From NCBI GenBank assembly GCA_910589015.1, contig CAJUSA010000006.1:24583-88582 (forward strand): a DNA stretch of 64,000 nt. The letters run 5' to 3'. A program made the position numbers and the translations under genes. Each line of letters opens with the position of its first letter. Position 1 is the first letter of the stretch. The notes beneath the pieces are model-generated. The model searched no databases, was not told the origin of the DNA, and saw only the letters and a list, made by a program, of their open reading frames with translations. The DNA is from an uncultured Christensenellaceae bacterium (GTDB lineage: Bacteria; Bacillota; Clostridia; Christensenellales; Borkfalkiaceae). Of the stretch, positions 57,062 to 64,000 are shown in pieces.

Positions 57062-57886
57062 ATGAATCACGGTCTGGACAAAATGCAGGAACTTCTGCGC
57101 GACTTTTACAACCTCGCGCACGTTAAAATCTGCATTTACGACGAAACGGGAAATGAACTTTGCACCTTCCCCGAACGGCACACAGCGTTCTGCCAACGCC
57201 TGCGGGAATCGGCTGAACAAGATGCGCAGTGCCGCCTGTGCGACAAACGCGCGTTTGCGGAATGCAAAAAAACCCACCGGCAGCACCACTATATCTGCCG
57301 CATGGGTCTTTTCGAATGTTTTTCGCCCATTCTGTACGGCGAACGGATCATCGGCTATCTTGCCATCGGGCAAATGCGCACGAACGAAAGCGGACTTCCC
57401 GAACGAGAGCTTGCCGCCTTTACGGAACAGGACAAGCAAGAGCTTGCCGCCGTTTACGGTACGCTGCCCCTTCTCGAACAGGACAAGATCCATTCCGCGA
57501 TCCGCATTCTCGACGCCTGCGCGGGCTACGAATACTTAAAAGGACTAATCAGCGCGACGGAAGGCGGGATCGATCGGGAAATCGACGCTTACGTCAACGC
57601 GCACCTCAAAGACGCACTCTCGGTGCAGGAACTGTGCACACGATTCCGCTTATCGCGCAACGAAATTTACAGGATTTTCAAGGATTATTTTAACGATTCC
57701 CCCGCCGAATATATTAAAAAAAGGCGGCTTAACCGCGCCTGCGACTATCTCGCGGAAACCGATCTGCCCGTAAATACGGTCGCGCAGAAGTGCGGCATAC
57801 CCGATTACAATTATTTTTCGAAAATTTTCAAAAAAGCCTTCGGCATTTCCCCGCGCCTGTACCGCAAAAACCACTTGCCGAACTGA
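57062..57886 (+). CDS. AraC-family regulator with PocR sensor domain
   Basis: The N-terminal half is a PocR-type sensory domain (DFYNLAHVKICIYDETGNELC, a Cys cluster CRLCDKRAFAEC.., CRMGLFECFSPI), which binds small hydrocarbons or sugars in relatives. The C-terminal half has two HTH motifs of AraC type (LSVQELCTRFRLSRNEIYRIF and LPVNTVAQKCGIPDYNYFSKIFKKAFGISPRLYR). Length 274 aa. It is divergent from the sugar operon and probably activates it. The ATG has GAGGA at 12 bases. Confidence 0.92.
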   Translation: MNHGLDKMQELLRDFYNLAHVKICIYDETGNELCTFPERHTAFCQRLRESAEQDAQCRLCDKRAFAECKKTHRQHHYICRMGLFECFSPILYGERIIGYLAIGQMRTNESGLPERELAAFTEQDKQELAAVYGTLPLLEQDKIHSAIRILDACAGYEYLKGLISATEGGIDREIDAYVNAHLKDALSVQELCTRFRLSRNEIYRIFKDYFNDSPAEYIKKRRLNRACDYLAETDLPVNTVAQKCGIPDYNYFSKIFKKAFGISPRLYRKNHLPN

Positions 57887-57890
57887 ACGC

Positions 57891-57923
57891 GCCGCTCCGC
57901 TTTGCACGCGGGGCGGCTTTTTT
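57891..57923 (+). terminator. Terminator of the AraC-family gene
   Basis: GCCGCTCCGC and GCGGGGCGGC (10 bp with one wobble pair, 7-nt loop) followed by six T residues. Confidence 0.85.
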
Positions 57924-58074
57924 ATCGCGTCCCTCTTCGGACATTTACGCCGATTCGACTTATTTTTGCTTTCTTTTATAAAATTTGCGTTGAAATACGG
58001 CACGGCGCGGCATACGTTAAAGTATACGCGATTGCGCCACGAAAAAACAACCGTAAATCGCAGGAGAGAGAATC

Positions 58075-58740
58075 ATGCAAATTTCAACGCTTATCGGTAA
58101 ACGCATTTTTTCACGGGAAGGAAACGAACTCGGGTACGTCCTCAGCGTTCTGCTCACCAAAAACCGCACGAAACTCTTCGCGCTCGGGTGCGCCGACGGC
58201 GAAGAAAACGAATTTTACCTGCCCGCACGCGCCGTGCTTTCGGTCGGCGACGCAGTCGTCTGCAACGATCTGCGCGCCGAAATCATCGAAGATGACGGAC
58301 AGCACGCGCCCGTCGGGCTTGCCGTGTATTCCGAACAAGGCGCCTCGCTCGGCACCGTTTACGATTTGGCGCTCGAACAGGACGGCGCCTACCTCATCTT
58401 AAACGACGGTACGCGTTATCCCGCCGCGCGCGCCCGGTTCGGTCAGGTGGTCATTCTGCGCGATCCATCCCCCGCGCGGAAGAAGAGCGCCGCACCGCGC
58501 AAAAAAGCAACGGCAACGGCGCCCGCCGTTGCCGCGTATGAACAAAAAACGCCGTCCGAAGGCGAGTTCAATCGGCTTAACCTGCTCGGACGGCGCGTGC
58601 GCAAAACGGTATTCGATTCGGAAGGAAACGTGGTGGCGCACACGGGCGAGGTCATCACGCCCGATACGCTCGCGCAGGCAAGACGGCACAACCGTCTGTT
58701 ACAGCTTACGGTAAATACCCTCACCAACCTGCCTTTATAA
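58075..58740 (+). CDS. PRC-barrel domain protein
   Basis: Two PRC-barrel-like units are seen, MQISTLIGKRIFSREGNELGYVLSVLLT and VGLAVYSEQGASLGTVYDLALEQDGAYLI, then a Lys/Ala-rich linker (ARKKSAAPRKKATATAP) and a third unit NLLGRRVRKTVFDSEGNVVAHTGEVI. PRC-barrels bind RNA, metals or membranes in different proteins; similar proteins occur in sporulating clostridia, but the function is unclear. AGGAGAGAG precedes the ATG. A promoter TTCGAC-17-TATAAA is likely at 57954-57982. It overlaps the convergent gene by six bases. Confidence 0.78.
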   Translation: MQISTLIGKRIFSREGNELGYVLSVLLTKNRTKLFALGCADGEENEFYLPARAVLSVGDAVVCNDLRAEIIEDDGQHAPVGLAVYSEQGASLGTVYDLALEQDGAYLILNDGTRYPAARARFGQVVILRDPSPARKKSAAPRKKATATAPAVAAYEQKTPSEGEFNRLNLLGRRVRKTVFDSEGNVVAHTGEVITPDTLAQARRHNRLLQLTVNTLTNLPL

Positions 58741-59349
58741 CTTATATTTTGCCGTGAGTTTGAGCACGGTGGCAAGGCAGTCGTTGACAAGGTGCAGTTC
58801 TTTTTCGCTGAGCGCCTTGCCGCGGTAACCTTCCACCGTGCGCGTAAGCGCCTCGATTTCAAGACGGTCGGCAGGGCTGAGTTTTTCTTTTTTGAGTTTG
58901 GCAAGCAGCGCGGTGACGTGCGACAGGCACGTTCCGCATTCTTCCGCCGTCGCAAGCGGTTCTTCCCCTGCCTGCGCCCCTTCTTCGGGAAGTTCGAGCT
59001 CTTCGCGGAAGGTATTATAAATCGCCTCGTCGCGAGCGCGGCGCCTGTCCTCGCGCCCTTCCGCACGCTTTTTCAGCGGACAGGGAATAAGAAAGAGCAG
59101 CGCGAAAATCCCCGCCACGAACAAGAACAGCGCGGCATAGATCGCCCCCACCGTGGCGCTCTCGGCGCAGCACACGAAAAACACCCCCGCCGCCCCGACG
59201 GCAAGCGCGAGCGGCGCGTAAGCCTTTCTGCCGCCGACCGCCGTAAAGAGCACGGCAAACGCGACAACGAGGGCGGGGCACGCGATAAGCGGCACCCATG
59301 CAGGCACGTTCGCCCCCACCCATTCGATCATTTTCAAAAATATTTCCAT
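58735..59349 (-). CDS. Membrane protein with cytosolic coiled tail (204 aa)
   Basis: Three TM helices (about residues 15-37, 44-62, 67-90) are followed by a charged cytosolic region of about 110 residues that is helical (EGREDRRRARDEAIYNTF.., LLAKLKKEKLSPADRLEIEAL). GGAGGGG precedes the ATG. It is convergent with the PRC-barrel gene and just downstream of addA on the same strand (77 bp gap). Not recognised as a named family. Confidence 0.7.
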   Translation of the reverse strand: MEIFLKMIEWVGANVPAWVPLIACPALVVAFAVLFTAVGGRKAYAPLALAVGAAGVFFVCCAESATVGAIYAALFLFVAGIFALLFLIPCPLKKRAEGREDRRRARDEAIYNTFREELELPEEGAQAGEEPLATAEECGTCLSHVTALLAKLKKEKLSPADRLEIEALTRTVEGYRGKALSEKELHLVNDCLATVLKLTAKYKL

Positions 59350-59426
59350 AACCCCTCCGCAAACCTATCCGATAAATGATACCCGCTTTTTGCGGAACTT
59401 ATTCCCGCCCGTCCGCAATTTTTTCT

Positions 59427-62400
59427 TCAAAGTACGATTTCCCGCCCCGACGCGATATTCACGATGCGCGCGCGCACGCTCTCTTCCCGCACGCGCAGGG
59501 TGCGCGCGACGGCTTTTTTGTATAGTCTGATCTGCACGGCGTACTTTTTCGCAATTTCCGCATCCGCTCTGCCCGAATACTTGTAATCGATGACGGTATA
59601 CCCGTTTTCGTCCTCGACAAGCAAATCGATCGCGCCCTGAAAGATCATCTCGTCGTCGCAGTCGGCAATGCCCATTTCGCGGGCGGTCAGGTTGACGAGG
59701 AAGGTCTGTTCGCGGAACAGCCGTTTGCCCGCAAGCGCGGCAAGGCAGGGAATGGAAAGGATTTTTTTGAGTTGTTGAACGTCGAGCAGGGCGGCCTGCT
59801 CTTCCCGCAGGATCCCCTCTTTCTTCATGCGTTCGAATTCTTCTTCCGCGCCGCGGCCGAACCGCACGTTCTGCAGAAACAGATGATAGGCGATGCCCTC
59901 TTCCTTGCCGAACCCCTTGCCCGCAAACGGCACAAATTCTTCGCTCTCTTCTTCACGCATGAGCTCGGTCGCCGAGCTTTTGACGGGAAGCACGGTTGCG
60001 GCGGCGTGCGGATACGGCACGGCATAATTACGCTCGATTTCTTCGGCAAGAGCGCTGTCGGGCTTGCCCGCAAGCGCGTTGCGCCGCGCGGGGGGCGGCA
60101 GAATCCCGCCGTCGATAAAATATTCCGCCGTGTCGTTCAGATCGATAAAGTCGGAAAACCGCCCCGCGAACTGCGGCGGCGCGGGTTCCTTCCCCGCAAA
60201 CAGCATATGCAAACGGAACTGCGCGCGTGTCATCGCCACATATAAGAGGTTCTTTTCTTCGACGAGCCGCTTTTTCTCTTCCGCCGTTTCCGAGGCGCGG
60301 CGCAGCATGTTTTCGCTTACCGTGCGTTTTTCGCAGTCGTAACTCTTCGGCGCGGCGCCGAATTCTTCCGTCCACATCAGCTCGTCCTTATCCGCCCCGT
60401 GGAAGGGGGCGTCCAGCCCCGCCAGAATGACAATGGGGTATTCGAGCCCCTTCGACGCGTGCATGGTATGCACCTTTACGGCATTTTCGCCGCCGCTTTC
60501 GCAATAATCGACGCGGTAGGAAAGCGCCTTTAAGCGCGCTAAAAACGCGTGCACGCTGTCGTCCGCCGCCTCGGCGATCAGCCGCTGAACGTGGGCAAGG
60601 CGCGCCTGCACGCTGCCCTGCCGCGCAATCTGCCGTTCGAGTCCCATCGAGAGCAATTCATTCATCATTTCCGCCGCCGTCCGCACGCAGCAAAGCGCGC
60701 GCAACGCGCAATACGTCTTTTCGAACGCCGCAAGTTTTTGCGCAACGCCGTCGCAGAGCATGCGGCGGTATTTTTCGCACGCCTCGCGGAAGGTATAGGG
60801 CGAGGGAAAACGCAGACGGATCGTCGCCAGATCGCCGTCGGTAAAGCCGCCGACGTCGGAAAGCAACGCCGTGCCGAGCGGGATATCCTGCCGCGCGTTG
60901 TCGAGAAGCGAGAGCCAGTCGATCATAAGCCGCGCCTCGAACGAATCGCACACGTTGACCTTGGAAGAAGTCGTAACGGGAATCCCGCGCGATAACAGCG
61001 CGTGCACGATGCGTTCGGCGTCGCCCGTGTTCTTGCGCACGAGCACGGCAATATCGCCCCAGTTCACCGTGCGTTCGCACCCCGCGTCCGCGTCGAAAAA
61101 GGGTGCGCCGCGCTCGTTTTCGACAAGGCGCACCACCTCGTCGCTCAGCGCGTCGCTCTCTTCCTGCGCGACGCTTTCCGCAACCGAATACACCCCGCGC
61201 GTTTTTTCTTCCTTTTCGCGTTCGGGAATGAGATGAAACTGTACTTCCCCCGCATGCTCGCCGTAGCGTTCGCCGCCCGTCATAAGCGGATAACCGTCGA
61301 TGATCTTTCCGAACACGCGGTTGACCGCCCCGATCACCGCCGTTGCCGAACGGAAATTGCGCGTTAAATAAAGCGCGTTGAGTTCCTGCGTTTTCCGGCT
61401 GAAAAATTCCGAACGACTGCCGCGGAACCCGTAGATCGCCTGTTTGCCGTCGCCCACGAAAAACGCCTCGTCCCCCATCAGCATGGAAAGAATGCGTTCC
61501 TGCACGGGGTTGACGTCCTGATACTCGTCGACGAATACATAGCGGTATTTATCCCGCAGTTCCCGCCGCGCGTCGCCGTCCTGCAACAGCGCGATGGCAT
61601 AACGTTCGAGGTCGTCGTAATCGAGCACGCCCTGTTCGCCCTTCATGCGGGTGAACGCCTCGTCGTAGCGCTTCGTAAGCGCGGCGAGCGCACGCGCGCG
61701 CAGACGGGCATTTTCGCACTTGGCGTGTTCTTCCTCGCGCGAAGCAAAACCCGCAAGTTCCGCATAGATCGCCTTGATGCCCTTCGAGGCATAGGAAAGC
61801 CGTTTGAGAATGCGCCGCTCTTCGCCCTCCGCCTTGGTAGAGGGGGGCATGGACGAGATCGCGGGGCGCTCTGCCGCCGCCATTTCAAAAAGATCGTTGC
61901 AATTTACGAGCAATTCGCACGCCGCGGCGATTTCGGTTGCGACCTTGACGGCGCGCGCATTCTTCCCTTCGAAACAAACGCGCGCCGCGTCGGTGCAGGC
62001 AAGATAAAAACTCATCTGATCGCGGTAGCCGCGTTCCACCGTGCGGCAGGCTTGTTCGAACATATCTTCCGCGCCGACCGCGTCGAGCGTGCCCGAAACG
62101 TCTGCGCCGCCGCGCGCTTTTTCGTGCAAAGCAAGCACGAGACCGCGCAGGCGTTTATCGCGTTTTTTATAGAACCAGATAGCGAGCAGGTCTTCAAAGT
62201 CTGCGCCGCCTTCGGCGTATGCGCGTTCAAACACTTCGTCGAGCGCGCGCGCGGAAATCGCCTTGCCCGCCGCGTCGTCCGCGCCGATGATACGGAACGA
62301 GGGATCGAGCCCCACCTGATAAAACCGGCTGCGCAAAAGCCTTGCGCAAAACGCGTGAATGGTGCAGATATCGGCAAGGGGCAGATCGCCGAGCTGTTCT

Positions 62401-62666
62401 TTAAGCCGCCTGCGCACGGCAACGTCGTCCGACGAAGCGATTTTTTTGATGAGCGCGCTGCGCAGACGGTCGCGCATCTGCGCCGCCGCCTTGTTCGTAA
62501 AGGTAACGCAGAGCACGTTTTTCACGCTTACGCCTTCGTCGGCGATGAGGGATACGAGCCGCTCGATCATGACGAAGGTCTTGCCGCTGCCCGCCGACGC
62601 CGAAACGATCACCCTGCCGCGCGCGGAAATGGCGTTTTTCTGTTCCTCGGTAAGCGAAACGCTCAT
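59427..62666 (-). CDS. addA: AddA helicase-nuclease subunit
   Basis: This UvrD-like helicase with RecB-type nuclease resects double-strand breaks for recombination. Walker A VSASAGSGKTFVMIERL, CVTFTNKAAAQMRDRL, Walker B YVFVDEYQDVNPVQ, LTRNFRS and VHTMHASKGLEYPIVIL are in order, and the nuclease centre GAIDLLVEDENGYTVIDYKYS is near the C-terminus. 1079 aa from the ATG at 62666, which overlaps the addB stop (ATGA) and has GGGGGGAAG upstream; the extension to 62753 lies inside addB. Confidence 0.96.
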   Translation of the reverse strand: MSVSLTEEQKNAISARGRVIVSASAGSGKTFVMIERLVSLIADEGVSVKNVLCVTFTNKAAAQMRDRLRSALIKKIASSDDVAVRRRLKEQLGDLPLADICTIHAFCARLLRSRFYQVGLDPSFRIIGADDAAGKAISARALDEVFERAYAEGGADFEDLLAIWFYKKRDKRLRGLVLALHEKARGGADVSGTLDAVGAEDMFEQACRTVERGYRDQMSFYLACTDAARVCFEGKNARAVKVATEIAAACELLVNCNDLFEMAAAERPAISSMPPSTKAEGEERRILKRLSYASKGIKAIYAELAGFASREEEHAKCENARLRARALAALTKRYDEAFTRMKGEQGVLDYDDLERYAIALLQDGDARRELRDKYRYVFVDEYQDVNPVQERILSMLMGDEAFFVGDGKQAIYGFRGSRSEFFSRKTQELNALYLTRNFRSATAVIGAVNRVFGKIIDGYPLMTGGERYGEHAGEVQFHLIPEREKEEKTRGVYSVAESVAQEESDALSDEVVRLVENERGAPFFDADAGCERTVNWGDIAVLVRKNTGDAERIVHALLSRGIPVTTSSKVNVCDSFEARLMIDWLSLLDNARQDIPLGTALLSDVGGFTDGDLATIRLRFPSPYTFREACEKYRRMLCDGVAQKLAAFEKTYCALRALCCVRTAAEMMNELLSMGLERQIARQGSVQARLAHVQRLIAEAADDSVHAFLARLKALSYRVDYCESGGENAVKVHTMHASKGLEYPIVILAGLDAPFHGADKDELMWTEEFGAAPKSYDCEKRTVSENMLRRASETAEEKKRLVEEKNLLYVAMTRAQFRLHMLFAGKEPAPPQFAGRFSDFIDLNDTAEYFIDGGILPPPARRNALAGKPDSALAEEIERNYAVPYPHAAATVLPVKSSATELMREEESEEFVPFAGKGFGKEEGIAYHLFLQNVRFGRGAEEEFERMKKEGILREEQAALLDVQQLKKILSIPCLAALAGKRLFREQTFLVNLTAREMGIADCDDEMIFQGAIDLLVEDENGYTVIDYKYSGRADAEIAKKYAVQIRLYKKAVARTLRVREESVRARIVNIASGREIVL

Positions 62667-64000
62667 TCTTCCCCCCTTTCGCGGCGCACGATCGAAACGA
62701 TTTCCGCACACGACGCGCCCGATTCGCGGCGCGGCGCCCCCGTAAACGCGCACATGCCCTTGAATTTACAGTACGAACAGGTTTCGCCGTAAGGGGAAGG
62801 CGCGATGTTGCCCGCGCGCATTTCGTCCTCGGCTTTTTTTGAAACGAGAAGAGAGTACGAGAGGAAGTCGTCGAATTCCTCTTGCGGCATACCCTTTTCG
62901 GTTCTGCCGCCGCCCTCGAAAAATTCCGACTTCTTGCCCTCTTCGCGCGTGGAATCCATATAAGCGACGACTTCGTCCGACGAGGAAAAATAACCCTGCA
63001 TGCGGTATTTCACCTCGCCGTCTTTGGCAAAACTTTCCTGTGCGGGGAAGTAGAACGCCCCCGCCGCCTTTTTCTGCCGCGCCGCGGCAAGCAGATAGAG
63101 CTGCAACTGCAATTTTCTGCCCGTATAATAGGCAAGCGGTTTATCGTCGATCGCGCCCGTTTTGTAGTCGATGACGCGCACATAACCCTCCGCCTCGTCG
63201 ATACGGTCGGCTTTGCCGCGCAGGCGCAGTTCGGGCAGTTCGATCTTCCCCTCGGTCTGCGCCACGCGGAACGCCGAACCCTTGAGCTGGCGAAAGGTCG
63301 CCGCCGCCGCTTCTTCGCACTCATATATCAGCCGTCCGCCCGCATACATGCCCTCGCCCGTATCGCTCAGTTGCGCAAATTTGGGCGATTGCAACAGCGC
63401 CGCCGCCTCGGAACGCGCCGTTTCGCGGCAAACGGTTTCGTCCGTGATTTCGTTGAGCTTGTCCGCCACGCTTTCGAGCACGGCATGCACGAAACTGCCC
63501 GCATCGGTATCGGGTATCGCCCCTTCGTCGCGCGCGCGCATTTTGAGCGCGCGTTCCGCAAAACTCTGATAAGGACAGCCGAAATACCGTTCGAGCAAAG
63601 TGGGCGAAAGTTCGCCCGCAAACCACAGCTCGCCCGCTTTTTCCACGCGCGTTTTACGCGGTTCTTCCCCGCACGACGCGCCTTTGTTGCCAAGCGCCGC
63701 CCGCAAAGAGGCGTATTTTGCCCCGTCCTCTTCGCGCCCCGCCTCGAAATCGTCTTTTAAGGCAAGCAAAGCAAGTTCGGTGGGCACCCGTTCGCAACAG
63801 TTATAGGGAAACACCCCGTCCGTCGGCACGGACGCAAACGCGCTTTTACAGTAAGAGAGCGCCTCGCTCGGGTTCTGCGGCTCGCCGCCGCGCTTTTCGG
63901 GATAGCTCAGATAGAGCCTTTCTTCGAACGCCGTGAGGTTGAGCGCCATGCTCTCGCGCGCGCGAAGATTGACGACGGCGATCGCCGGTTCCACCTCGAC
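62663..64000 (-). CDS. addB: AddB helicase-nuclease subunit (C-terminal part)
   Basis: The gene runs off the window at its 5' end; about 445 C-terminal residues are present. Visible are the first iron-sulfur Cys in RYFGCPYQSFAERAL, the nuclease region ADRIDEAEGYVRVIDYKTG, and the C-terminal Cys cluster CSYCKFKGMC that completes the 4Fe-4S site typical of AddB. It precedes addA with a four-base overlap. Confidence 0.92.
   Translation of the reverse strand, partial: VEVEPAIAVVNLRARESMALNLTAFEERLYLSYPEKRGGEPQNPSEALSYCKSAFASVPTDGVFPYNCCERVPTELALLALKDDFEAGREEDGAKYASLRAALGNKGASCGEEPRKTRVEKAGELWFAGELSPTLLERYFGCPYQSFAERALKMRARDEGAIPDTDAGSFVHAVLESVADKLNEITDETVCRETARSEAAALLQSPKFAQLSDTGEGMYAGGRLIYECEEAAAATFRQLKGSAFRVAQTEGKIELPELRLRGKADRIDEAEGYVRVIDYKTGAIDDKPLAYYTGRKLQLQLYLLAAARQKKAAGAFYFPAQESFAKDGEVKYRMQGYFSSSDEVVAYMDSTREEGKKSEFFEGGGRTEKGMPQEEFDDFLSYSLLVSKKAEDEMRAGNIAPSPYGETCSYCKFKGMCAFTGAPRRESGASCAEIVSIVRRERGEE

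Overview
The window reads as a chromosomal segment of an anaerobic Firmicute of the class Clostridia, probably a gut-associated, moderately GC-rich lineage. This is inferred from gene content: type III glutamine synthetase, FeoA/FeoA/FeoB with a Cys-rich Feo partner, a rubrerythrin, an ECF-type ThiT under a TPP riboswitch, AddAB, VanW-like and HAAS/DUF4097 proteins, PadR, and the order comM-dprA-topA-trmFO-hslV-hslU. No ribosomal RNA, prophage, CRISPR array or complete insertion sequence was seen. A dispersed repeat family (TCATGTTGAGCG.../...TCGGAATGACA) occupies many spacers and has expanded into short tandem arrays.

Layout. 0-2.5 kb: radA, repeat-filled spacers and an AT-rich island with two divergent HTH regulators. 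2.5-7.3 kb: a dut-trmB-glycosyltransferase operon and glnN. 7.4-10.7 kb: the feo iron operon behind a perfect inverted repeat. 10.8-15 kb: padR-HAAS/DUF4097 envelope-stress-like operon and an M48 peptidase whose promoter predicts a leaderless mRNA. 15-27.6 kb: a long minus-strand run (lipoprotein, GT39-like membrane protein, comM, dprA, topA, trmFO, hslV, hslU, hisS, trxA). 27.7-35 kb: rplS, vanW, PHP, recF, then dnaA and mnmG on the plus strand. 35.3-38.3 kb: yfbR, two DUF3592-like membrane proteins and an MFS transporter. 38.5-40 kb: TPP riboswitch and a double-length ThiT. 40-42.2 kb: a Cys-rich repeat lipoprotein whose promoter spacer holds a nine-base homopolymer.

42.4-57.9 kb is an accessory sugar region. 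It contains a GH78-like rhamnosidase with its LacI regulator and a GTAACC operator array; a GH92-like mannosidase with a second LacI regulator and shared operators; a deletion scar where a solute-binding lipoprotein start is joined to a kinase end; and a kinase-isomerase-aldolase operon divergent from a PocR/AraC activator. None of these modules retains a visible transporter. Interleaved are tRNA-Gly(CCC) with a broken duplicate in front of it, an HtrA-like protease, and a rubrerythrin operon ending in two translationally coupled mini-proteins. 58-64 kb holds a PRC-barrel protein, a small membrane protein and addAB (addB runs off the window).

The strongest candidates for new biology are: the in-frame 189-bp palindromic insertion in mnmG; the homopolymer-containing promoter of the surface lipoprotein; the divergent HTH pair with an operator that exactly fills a promoter spacer; the duplicated and broken tRNA-Gly; a secreted domain shared by a lipoprotein and its GT39-like neighbour; and the coupled mini-proteins behind rubrerythrin. 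All functional statements come from reading motifs and context; no database search was run.
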